Shown in pieces: positions 54,540 through 64,000 of a DNA stretch of 64,000 nt. The stretch covers positions 92,141,484 to 92,205,483 of the forward strand of contig CM066313.1 of assembly GCA_033807775.1 (NCBI GenBank). The letters are read 5' to 3'. The number at the start of each line of letters is the position of its first letter. Position 1 is the stretch's first letter. The notes beneath the pieces are model-generated. The model did no database searches, was not told where the DNA came from, and was given only the letters and a program-made list of their open reading frames with translations. The stretch is from Saussurea involucrata (Eukaryota > Streptophyta > Magnoliopsida > Asterales > Asteraceae). A program made the translations under genes and the position numbers.

Positions 54540-57500
54540 ACTTGGTATCAGAGCACAGCTTGAGTGAATCAAACGCATCTCGGTGTGTTTGATCTCAAGT
54601 TGCGGCTATGAAATTCTTCTCTTAAAAATTTTGGAAAAATAAAAGAAAGGAAAACCCGTTTGGGAAACGGTGATCGAGGGCGCAGTGTGTACAGTCAGCC
54701 GGAGCAAAAGGGAAAGGTACAGCACTTAGTGTATTTATCGCTTTCTAGATCATAGGGTATGCATGCTAGATTGCCTATGTGGTTTACATTGTACTGTATG
54801 ATGATTGCTTGCTAGTGGGAATTAATGCTAGTTATAATAGGTTGTTAAGCGAAGGCCCTATTGGTTGTATGCAGTAAGAATCACATAGCCTTAGAATATT
54901 TGATTTAGTTCTATTGCGCAGCTCTTGTTTGAGTCCAACCGTTCTAGGATAGAATCTTGTATTCGAATGTCTATTTGATTCACGCTGCATGCGACTGGGT
55001 ATTCGCGAGGCAACTCGTTATGGCTAATAGGGATTCCGTTGTAGTAAGGGTAGTGGGATGAGATGAAATTCCTAGTGAGCTGGGAAGAGTGTTTACATAT
55101 GAGTATGTATGCTAGATTGCTTTCTAGAACATAGGAGTATGTGTGCTAGATTGCTTGGTGCTTATTACACTGTATTGCATGTTTGTTGTTTGCTAATAGG
55201 AGTTTATGCTAGCCTTGATAGGTTGTTAAGTGAATGCACTATAGGTTGTATGCGGTAGGAACCGAATAGCCCTAGAATGTCGGATTTAGTTCTATTGCGC
55301 AGCTCTTGTTTGAGTCCAACCGTTGTAGGATAGAATCTTATATTCGAATGTCTATCTGGTTTTACACTGTGTGCGACTGTGCATTCGTGAGGCAACTCGT
55401 CATGACTAGTGGGGATTTCGTCATAGCAAGGGTAGTGGAGTTGGGTGGAATTCCTAGGGAGCTAGGAAGAGTGTGTACCTATGCCGGTGCGGGCATATGT
55501 GTATAGTTTTCGGCAAGGAACTACTTGGGCACTTCGGGACGGGACTCGAAACGAGTGAGGATAGGTGTGGAAGGTAGTAGTAGAGCTCCTACTATCTGAA
55601 GCACAGGATCCATGCTCGAGTCGGGGAAAGTCACGAGGAATCCAAGGAGTTGAGCGTGAGCGTTGTTAGTGTGAGTTATTATGTGCTAATAACTCGTTGT
55701 AATATCTACCCAGGATAGCCATCACAAGGAGGAACGATTATAGTAAACCTACTAGTACATGTGTGTACTTGATTTGCTTTGATGGGATGATCGTTGGGGT
55801 AGTGACGAAGGTTATAAATTAGTAGTCGTTGGAATAAAAGGACGATTCTAGTATTAATCACTTGGAGTGACGAAAGGATGATGTTTGTTTCGGGCCAAGA
55901 TGGATGATTGTGCTAGAATCATAGGCTTATAGAGCCGACTTTGATTTGAGGAAAAGAAAAGAAAAATCGTAGGGATTATTTGACGTAATTTCCCAACTTG
56001 CCTAAGAGGTTTAAATGTCCGGATGACGTTAGTGGACCGGAGAGATTTGGAGGAGTAGGAGTCGAGGCGTAGAATGCCGACTAAGTCATGCACAAAGTTT
56101 GATTTTGAAATAGATTGCATTAACAAATGCTTGTGTTTCAAATCCTTTTATGGTTGGTGTTTTGGAATTTTGGGAAATGTTCAGCACACACACAAGATTT
56201 TGAATTATGGTTTTGAAAGTGCATGAAATCGTTTTATCACGGGAGTTGCAAACTTTGTTAGAATTTGTCTCATTTCGTTATTTTCCAACGGTTCTTTCGG
56301 GTAAGACGATATCCGTGTTTTGTGGTGTTTAAAATGTTGGGCAAGTGACTACGGCTTGTGACTTTAACATTGGAACTCCTCCACATATGTTAGAGTTGAG
56401 ACGGAAAGTTACATTCCACGATGTCTGTATAAAGCTATTTGAGTGATTTCGTTAAAATAAGTTTTGTTGTACGGCATGTTGAGTCGTGTGGGTTTAATTT
56501 CACGAGGTGCATATCTTATTTGTTTATGTGACCATTTGGGGAAATCTTGGAAATCAATTTAAAGAACCCCACCTTTTGAGATTTTATGAGGTTTTAGTCG
56601 ATATTTTCAAATGATGGAAACGGATTGGTTTTTATCTTTAAGTTTGAAACTTACACGAGACAGTTGTGTTTTAACAAAATTATATTTGTAAACCGTTTCA
56701 TCGTTTTGTATGACTAGTCGACGCGCGTACGATTTGTTGGTGAACCCTGTGCCACGACATTTTATGTTGAAAAAATAAATAAATTTGGGGTCAAATGTCG
56801 TGGAACTGGTTTTGAAATTAAGTGCACACTTTTGTCGCACCCGGTGTAAGGTCGAGCGGTTACTTTAAATACATGTCATGAGTCAATTCATACTAGAACC
56901 GCGACGGTTCATTTTCAAAGAAATTATTTATTTCGCTTTACGTTTTGTGAGTAAACTAAGCTGCAATGAAATGATTTTCAACATGATTTCAATATGTGGG
57001 ACAAGCGTGTCCATTTTTGCGTAACTACCGACCTGGTAATAGTAGTTTTATTGCTTACGGTCTTTTTGAAATGAAAAATCTTGACGTTGAAAATATTTTG
57101 TAAATGATTTTGTAAACCATTTGGGAAGTGCGCTTATAAGTGTTATGTGTCATTTTGAGAATTTTAAGGGTGTAAGTCCTTTTGGAAAACTCTTTTGTTT
57201 AACCCGTGTCGAGTTTGGGACTAATGTTGATTTTAGAGTATTGCTTGCTTAAACTTTATTTAAACGCGTTTTTGACCGACTTATGGGTCTAGCAAGCGTG
57301 GAGCATTTTGCTCGGTTTTGACTTTGAGATAGTCATGGGTCAATTGCACGGTTTTTAATGGCTCGATGTGGAGTTTTGTTGATGGGTTGTTTTGTTGCAC
57401 AGTTTTGCACTTATTGCACGTTGAGTATTTACATGTTGGGTGAGTGAGTCATTCCGGGATAGGCATGTTGTTGGTAGACTGTTTTGCATTGGATCCTTGG

Positions 57501-58238
57501 TCACGTCAGGCAGTCGTTGGTAATGGTCGGTTGGGTATCTCGGGGTGGGACTCCGGTATTCATGTGTTATGACCTTGACTTTCCAGTAGGCACTGGGAGG
57601 ATATAGTCTTGGTCACTTACCTGAGAGGTAGTTCCGATGTGCCGGGCCTTGAGACGTACCTGGGAGGTAGACGTTAAGGTGTATCTTGTTACGGTGTAAC
57701 TAGGCTTCGTAGAGCGAGTGTGGAGGATAAGTAGACGGTGGAAGGTTGGGTATTCCACGCGTGTTGGTAATGTAGGCCGAATAGTATTGGTTAAGGGATT
57801 GATGCCCTTTGTAATTAAGAGAATAAATGCGCAGTAACCTTTTTGAAGTAAGTAGTATATTTAGGTGTCGACTTTTGGGCTTGAGGCCAAACACCCTTAG
57901 TGTAATCGGAGATTTGTAGCCTATTTTAAAAATAATTATGGTGATGGTAGTAGTAACCCTGAGATGCCTACTTGTGGTGAATGGTTATGGTGGAATGACC
58001 TTCGTGGGTGATTTTAAATTTACTGGTTTGACGATTCGTGTAAGGTAAATTTTGGGAGTCTATTAGAACTCGTAGGAGTTAATCGACAGTTAATGGTAGG
58101 AATGATCGGATCCGAGTATCCAGTTGGGTTTATTGGTAAGCAACTTTAGGATGGTTAGAGCTTGAGATTTGACTCAGGATGTATGGAATATCTAAGGTTG
58201 GGAGACAACCGAAGTCGTTTGACTAAGAATGAATCCAG
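54540..58238 (+). other. Tekay-3 PBS and non-coding interior
   Basis: PBS TGGTATCAGAGC at 54543-54554. No gag, RT or integrase is recognised. A direct duplication of ~370 bp is visible (about 54740-55110 and 55120-55485, both with GCGCAGCTCTTGTTTGAGTC). The remainder is non-coding to the naked eye and may be unrelated filler maintained between the LTRs, as in LARD-type elements. Confidence 0.7.
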
Positions 58239-58496
58239 TTGTTGGAGTGTTCTTCCGATCTTGATTTCAGTGTTATTGAGGGAGTTTTGTTGGTAAGAAG
58301 AGTATTCGAGCGATTTTTTTTTAGACGGTGTGAGAAATTTAGATTCCAGTTAGTGAAAGTCCAGTGGCAACACAGAAAGGGCTCCGAGTGGACTTGGGAA
58401 CCCGAGGCTGAGATGCGAGAGAACTATCCGGAGCTATTTGCGGACGTAGACTTCGAGGACGAAGTCTAATTCAAGCGGGGGAGAGTTGTAAAGCCT
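58239..58496 (+). pseudogene. Tekay-3 chromodomain end and polypurine tract
   Basis: VKVQWQHRKGSEWTWEPEAE then MRENYPELFADVDFEDEV and TAA (58467-58469) is the C-terminal part of a chromodomain, the integrase tail that targets chromoviruses to chromatin. The 5' part of the frame (from ATG 58239) does not look like integrase. CAAGCGGGGGAGAGT follows directly before the 3' LTR. Only ~45 codons of the original pol remain. Confidence 0.88.
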
Positions 58497-60822
58497 GTGT
58501 CCCGGTTTGGATTTTTCTTTTTATTTATTTGTCTTATATTTTTTTCCTTAGCGAATTTTATTAACGAAGCGTAACCGGGTTCTGTTAGGAAAAACCATAA
58601 ATGTTTAAGTATGGCGAAACTTTATTTAGTTCGCAAGTTGGAATTCAAGGGACCAAAGGTGTCTAGTAGGGATTTTGGTAGCATGGGGGTCGGCCCATGC
58701 AAATGCTAATCCGAGACCCACATTTGTTTTGGGTTTTGAACTTCGTGGTGTGTAAGTGAAAGGAAAAAAAAGACAACCCTAGTCTCATTCTCGTTTCTTT
58801 TCCCTGCTGCGCCGTGAAGACCCCCCCCCCCCCCCCCACCGTGTGATTATTTTGTTTCCATCTTTGCTGCCGCTGCTAACCACCGAAGCAACCACCAGCG
58901 CCGCCACTATCCTGCCGGCGAGAGAGAGAGAGGTGCAGCGAGAGAGTGAGCGAGACAAAGGGAAGAACTGGCAATCGAGAGGGTGTCGGGTTCGTGGGTC
59001 GCTGTTTGTCGTCAAGAGGTAAGTCCGTTCCGTTCGTTCTTTTGTTTCGATTCGTCGTCGTCTCGTCGTTGCGAAACCGCCGCCGGCGCAGCCATAGCTG
59101 CCACCGGTGCTGCTGTCGTGCACCGCCAGCGTGGTGGTCGTGATGGCGGTTGTGCGGCTGTGGGTTATTCGTGTGTGCGGGCGGGCCGAACTTGGAAGGT
59201 TGGAGCTTTCGTTTTGTTTCGTCGGCTTCTCTTACCAAACCATCCTTATCGGGGGTGGTGGCTGCCGCCGCCGACCACCACTGCCGGGATGGCAGTGGGT
59301 GGTGCGCGGTTGACTCCAGCCCCTAGTAATCTAAACCCCAACCTAAGTGCCTCCATAGTTAAACCGTAACCCGAATCGCCAAAACCTTAAACCGTTTTAT
59401 GATTTCATGTGAAAAATCCCATTCTGTCCCTGTTTTGCGACGGCCATAACTTTTCCGGCGTAGCTCGGATTGAGGCGAATCCGGTGCCCACGGTTCACAT
59501 TCTGTGCCGGGCACACTTTTCGTGTTTTAGCGGAAGCCTGGTTCGGCCTCTAACTAGGCGTAAAAATGGCTGTTTATACAGCAGGTCTGCACATGACAGC
59601 TTCGTGTCCTGTTTTTAGAAAATTCATAGTTAATTGTGGGAAAATCGTTAGGACGCGTACGATATGTCCCTGGAACCCTAAGACATAGAACTAGCTGTTT
59701 ATGGAATAATAGTTCTGGATTTATCAGTTTATAAGGGGTTAAACAGGTCCCGAACAGACCTGTGTTTTTAGAGTAAAAGCTGGAATTTGTAACTTGTAAT
59801 CTAGTAGTTGTGAATTTGGGCTAGGACTTCGTGGTGACGTTTGATATCACTTATTTAGGTGGAAAAAGGTGAGCTGGTGTTGGCCGGTTCGTGTTGCTGT
59901 TGAGGACATAAGCTTTGCTTTTGAGGTGAGTTCTCTCACTATATAGGATGGGAATTATATTTGTGTTACTATAGCTCGAGTGTGATAGTTATGATTGTTT
60001 GTTGATATTATTGTGTTGTGGGGTATATATAATTGTGTATATATATTGAACTGTGATTGATGTACTTCTTGATGGTTGTTCCAAGAAGTATATGTGTTTG
60101 TATAATGAGTTGTGATTATATTTCCTTGATGGTCGTTCCAAGGAGTATAAGGCTTATTATTAATTGTGACATATCTTCTTGATGGATGTTCCAAGAAGTA
60201 TATGTGTTTGTTTAATGAGTTGTGATTATATTTCCTTGATGGTCGTTCCAAGGAGTATAAGGCTTATTATTAATTGTGACATATCTTCTTGATGGATGTT
60301 CCAAGAAGTATATGTGTTTGTATAATTAGTTGTGATTATATTTCCTTGATGGTCGTTCCAAAGAGTATAAGGCTTATTATTAATTGTGATATATTTTCTT
60401 GATGGATGTTCCAAGAAATATATGTGCTGGTATACTTGGTATATATAAATTTGGGTGCAAGACGTGATTGCATGGTATGAGTTGCTTGTGATAACTAGTT
60501 GTTTAAGGGTGATGCTGATATAATTGCGATCCTATATATGGTTTGAATTCACTAAGCCTTGTGCTTACCCTTTCCTATTTTAATGTGGTTTCGGGTGCTT
60601 GTGGCTCCAAGGCGTGACGGGTACACACTGGCGCGCGTGAAGAGTTTTTATAATCATGAGATTAGAGTTATTATTAAACAATTTAATTTCCGCTGTTTAT
60701 TATTACTGAGATTATTTATTATTGAATTGCAAACGAAACGGTGTTGGATATTTAATAAGGTTTTATTTATTAAAATGCCTATTTTTAAAGTCAAAATTTA
60801 TTGTAATTTTTGGGACGTTACA
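58497..60822 (+). repeat. Tekay-3 3' LTR
   Basis: TGTAAAGCCTGTGTCCCGG ... TTTGGGACGTTACA, nearly identical to the 5' LTR. A poly-C run (58822-58838) and fewer GCCGCC units (59265-59275) are the clearest differences. The hairpin repeat lies at 60060-60420. Confidence 0.92.
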
Positions 60823-60829
60823 TGTTACA

Positions 60830-60861
60830 ACTAAACCATTCAGCAATTGCCGAACAGCCTC
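60830..60861. mobile_element. Tourist-like MITE, right part
   Basis: ACTAA (TSD copy), then ACCATTCAGCAATTGCCGAACAGCCTC, the reverse complement of a GAGGCTGTTCGG terminus, followed by TAA at 60862-60864, which matches the TAA left of 45215. Confidence 0.78.
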
Positions 60862-61438
60862 TAAGATCTTTATGAGATTGCCATTTGCAATTCATTTTGG
60901 AAAGGTTTTGCATGCCTTATGTAGTTGCTCTAACTTTTAATTTTACTAGTTATTTAAACGTCATACTTTGTAAATGTTCAAATGAGAATATGAAAAGGTT
61001 AACTGAGAACAAAGAAATACATCTCGAACATTTTTTCAATTATCTGATTTTTCGAAACAATAAATCACACAAAAGAAGCAACCAGTAATATAATTTGTTG
61101 AATTTTATATTATCATCTTTATTTAATAAGTTATATTTTATAGTTGATAAAATGATTACAAGTTCTGCCAAGTACCTTTTTTCTGCGGGCTAGGGTAGCA
61201 CCGAGGTTCGGCCAAAGTGTCCCGCGGAGCCCCTCAACTATGGCCACGGTGACATCAATGTTGAATCAGTGTTTTTGGAATACCAATTTGTGGATGAAAT
61301 GAGAGATTGGTTGTCATCAATGTTGGTTGTTTCATCCATAAATAGATGCAAAATGCAATCCATAATCCACATACCGATTCCATACTTCTTTCTTGCTTTC
61401 TTTCTTCAATATTTTGTTTTTGAGATACTACTGAAAAA
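60862..61438. other. Flank of MITE and 5' region of MULE gene
   Basis: AT-rich sequence to about 61180, then GCACCGAGGTTCGGCCAAAG near 61200. A TATA-like CATAAATAG (61335-61343) lies ~100 bp before the ATG at 61439. No MULE terminal inverted repeat was recognised by eye. Confidence 0.4.
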
Positions 61439-62065
61439 ATGAGTTCATCTGTTGCAAAGGCTAAGCTATATTTCTGTTTTGATGGTGAATGGGTGCAAGA
61501 TAACAATGAGTGGAATTTTGCTTATAAATCTAAGCATGGTGTAAAATTGTCAGTAAACTATACTTATCAGAAGTTTGTTGCATATGCCATGCAAAAATGT
61601 GGAATCAACCCTTCTGCTGTTTGCAAGTTAGTGTTTAAAAATGCTGATGGGTCATTTGTGGATTTATCCAACGATGGGGATATCTCTGGTTTTCTGCACT
61701 TTGCAGCAGATTCAGAAAGGCCGCCATTACTTTTTGTGTATGCCGCCGAATCCGACGAAGACGATGACGAAGGTGACGACGACGCTGATGACGAAGACCT
61801 CCAAATAGAGCAGACTGATTCTCAGGCGTCCCACGGCCCAACAGTTCATTTCGATCATGCATATGGTCTTAACGACTGTATTCCTGATTATGTTCCGGAG
61901 ACGCAACAACAACAACCACAACCACAAGAAGGACGTTGTGCTGGAGTTGCTGATGACGAAACCTACGTTTTCAAAACGGGTAATGCTGATATAGACATAT
62001 CAGATACCGATAGTGATGATCACGAAGAATATATACCCCTAGTAGAAAATCATGTAGTCAGATAA
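61439..62065 (+). pseudogene. MULE transposase, N-terminal (PB1-like) part
   Basis: 208 codons. Residues ~5-100 (KAKLYFCFDGEWVQDNNEW, HGVKLSVNYTYQKFVAYAM, VFKNADGSFVDLSNDGDISG) resemble the PB1/ubiquitin-like N-terminal module found in many plant Mutator transposases. A strongly acidic tract (SDEDDDEGDDDADDED) and a Q-rich run follow. The frame ends at TAA 62063 after ENHVVR, while the adjacent frame reads QINDFFDMPLILPDQ without a break, so a one-base frame change at ~62056 separates the two halves. The start ATG is chosen because it is the first in frame and sits after a TATA-like box. Confidence 0.78.
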
Positions 62066-64000
62066 ATGACTTTTTTGATATGCCCCTTATTCTTCCAGAC
62101 CAGAATACCCAGTCACAAACCTACGAACCTACACCTTATATTCGCAGTGAAAGGTTAAGAGTAGGTCAGATATTCGATTCGAAGGATATCTTGGCAAGTC
62201 AGGTCGGACTTAAGTTCTTGGAAGAGGGTTTCCAAAGTCACACGCCAAAATCTGACAAAAGCAGATACATAGTTGAATGTGCCAGAGAAAACTGTGAGTG
62301 GAGGATGTACGTGATTCACACGGGTCCCAAAGGAGGGGCGTTAATGATTTGAAAGTTGCACGACGTACACACTTGTACGAGGACGCAACTGAATCCCCAC
62401 CACAAACAAGCCGGCAAAAAGACTTTGGGTGCGATACTGAAAAACAAATTTCTTGATGTTAGCAGGTCATTGCGTCCAAAGGACATCGTCCACGATGTTC
62501 ACCAGCAGTTCGGCGTCACGATTGGTTACCACCAAGCGTGGCGTGCGCGATGCCAGGCACTGCTTATGGTGAGAGGCACGTTCGAGGAGTCGTATAAACG
62601 AATCCCAACATATTTATATAATTTGCAACTGCAGAACCCTGGTACTGTCACGCAGCTACGGACCGATTCACGTGGACAGTTTGAGATGTGCTTCGTGGCC
62701 CTTGGACCCGCGGTACGTATTTTAACACGTCATATGTTTACACATTATAAACTATAACATTTACAAAGGAAAACCACCTATGTTTTTGCAGATCCGCACA
62801 TTTCTGGCAAATCTACGTCGTGTCCTGGTAATAGATGCAGCCCATTTAAAGGGCCGTTACTTGGGTATGATGTTCCTGGAGATTGCCATAGACGGGGATA
62901 ACTCCATCGTTCCAGTAGCTTTCGGCGTAGACAAGTCCGAAACCGGGGACGAGTGGACTTGGTTTCTGTCCATGTTGAGACAAGCTATCGGAGACCCGCA
63001 AGGGTTGGTGTTTATGTCCGACAAGGCTCCTTTCATAAGCGCCGCAATCTCTGCTATGTACCCAAACGCCCCTCACGCCATATGCTGTCGACATTTGGAG
63101 ATGAACGCCAAAACCAAGGACAGACGTATTACCACCCATAAGGATGTCTACTGGGCGGCATGCAGAGCATATACGGATAGAGAGTTTAACCGGTACATTA
63201 ATCTGCTACGATTTAGTGCCAAGGAAGCAGCCAAAGTCATGGACGAAGCTGGACCAGAGAGGTGGTCCGCCGCCCATTTTCCTGGACAACGGTATGACAT
63301 TCTGACCTCCAATAGTGCAGAGTCGGTGAATGCACTCTCTCGTTTTGCGCATAGATGTCCGATTGTTAATCTTATGGACTACTTTCGGGCCTTTCAACAA
63401 GAGTGGTACCAACTTCGACACCGAAAAGGAGCTGAGATGCAAAATGCACTCACACCAACGGCGGAGGAGATAGTTCATAACAGGGCGCGTCGCGCGGCGA
63501 CATGGGCGGTAAGAGAAATCGAGTATGGGAGGTACGAGGTTCAGGATGGCCATGTTCACGCGATTGTGCATATGACCGACCACACTTGTTCGTGTCACGA
63601 ATGGGAAAAATCTGGGTTACCGTGCGGCCATGCCATCATTGCGGCAAGATATATGGGTCGTAGAGATTGCAGCGACTTGGCTGTTCCTTTCTTCAGGTCC
63701 GAATATTACCGGAGAACATACGTGGAGGTAATAAACCCAACTGGACCCCCTGAAGCATGGGTGTCTCCACCCGACCCGCTTCCGCCATGTTATCCACCTT
63801 TAATCAATAAGAACAGAGCCGGGAGACCGAGAAAGAAAGAACGACGTCCATCACGTGGTGAAGGTTCGATACAGCAAAGATGTACTCGGTGCCAATGTGT
63901 AGGACATACTCGTGGAGAGTGTCCAAATCCCGCCCCTTCAACCGTGCCAAGGAGTAGACGCACAAGCACTCAACTAAGTAACACCGCGAGTCCGTCAGAG
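62057..64000 (+). pseudogene. MULE transposase, DNA-binding, catalytic and zinc domains
   Basis: Exon up to 62712, intron 62713-62791 (GT..AG, 79 bp, phase 0), then open to the window end. The first part is the MuDR DNA-binding region (LRVGQIFDSKDILASQVGLK, YIVECARENCEWRMYV, LHDVHTC, zinc ligands). An in-frame TGA lies at 62350-62352, between ALMI and KLHDVHTC. The second exon has the MULE core: VIDAAHLKGRYLG (Asp), VFMSDKAPFISA (Asp), ICCRHLEMNAK and LTSNSAESVNAL. Then a SWIM finger CSCHEWEKSGLPCGH, an AT-hook-like RAGRPRKKERRPS and a CCHC knuckle CTRCQCVGHTRGEC. The product would cut and move DNA between terminal inverted repeats. The 3' end is outside the window, and the frame change plus stop make it a probable pseudogene. 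Confidence 0.85.

Larger units (their letters stand above)
52201..60822 (+). mobile_element. Tekay-3: chromovirus with large internal loss
   Basis: LTRs 52201-54539 and 58497-60822 (2339 and 2326 bp), PBS at 54543-54554 and a polypurine tract at 58479-58496. The interior (54540-58496) keeps only a chromodomain end. LTRs are very similar, so the element is young. It sits seven bases right of the TRIM. Confidence 0.9.
45477..60829 (-). mobile_element. Tekay-2: chromovirus deletion derivative
   Basis: LTRs 45477-48287 (3' LTR on minus) and 49039-51826 plus 60828-60829 (5' LTR). TSD ACTAA at 45472-45476 and 60830-60834 is perfect. Internal region is only ~750 bp (48288-49038): a chromodomain tail, polypurine tract and PBS. 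The right LTR is interrupted two bases before its end by the TRIM/Tekay-3 block, bracketed by TGTTA (51822-51826, 60823-60827). Confidence 0.92.

Noticed and set aside
54543..54554. Possible tRNA-Met gene fragment
   Set aside because: Only the 12-bp primer binding complement is present beside an LTR end; no tRNA body follows. The same holds at 51979 and 38593.
61635..61927. Minus-strand frames opposite the MULE N-terminal exon
   Set aside because: They are shadows of the acidic and Q-rich coding tract on the + strand.

Overview
The window is a stretch of a large, repeat-rich plant nuclear genome. Everything recognisable is a plant transposable element: Tat-lineage and Tekay-type chromovirus Ty3/gypsy retrotransposons, Copia elements, a TRIM, MITEs and a Mutator-like (MULE) transposase. 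A eudicot is likely and Asteraceae is possible from the feel of the pol and chromodomain sequences, but nothing here proves the family. No ordinary host gene, rRNA, tRNA, CRISPR array or prokaryotic operon was found.

Left third (1-29536): a nested stack of Tat elements that share LTR ends (TGTTTGGG...GGCATTAACA). Tat-3 (+, 4602-25840) carries gag in two pieces because Tat-2 (-, 6021-20088) sits in its gag. Tat-2 in turn has its integrase split by Tat-1 (-, 9251-16516). The near-identical 5-bp duplications GCTCC/GATCC and GCAAC/GCAGC mark the two insertions. Tat-1 and Tat-3 encode only gag-protease; Tat-2 encodes only RT-RNaseH-aRNaseH-integrase behind the same leader. All three carry an extra gene on the opposite strand near the 3' LTR, with plant-type introns and its own TATA-like box. 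Around them lie further LTRs, integrase tails, a 40-bp minisatellite and arrays of short hairpins.

Middle (29537-44246): a decayed Tekay chromovirus on the + strand (gag-PR, RT, RNase H, integrase, chromodomain, 3' LTR). It is interrupted by a Copia-like solo LTR (31096-31467) and by a Tekay-type solo LTR (32063-39759, TSD AGAAC on both sides). That solo LTR is itself interrupted by a non-autonomous Copia element (33663-39181, TSD GTTCT) that encodes only a coiled-coil gag-like protein.

Right third (44247-64000): a palindromic MITE, then a Tourist-like MITE cut in two by Tekay-2 (-, 45477-60829, TSD ACTAA). The right-hand LTR of Tekay-2 was cut two bases from its end by a block made of a TRIM plus Tekay-3 (+, 51827-60822, bracketed by TGTTA). 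Both Tekay elements have lost nearly all internal coding sequence apart from a chromodomain tail. The window ends inside a MULE transposase gene (61439 onward) with a PB1-like N-terminus, a MuDR DNA-binding region, a transposase core, SWIM and CCHC zinc motifs, one frame change and one in-frame stop.

The observations most worth following are the complementary gag-PR / pol-only split of the Tat elements, the intron-bearing antisense gene, and the recurrence in several unrelated elements of arrays of short hairpins whose loops are constant while their arms change together.
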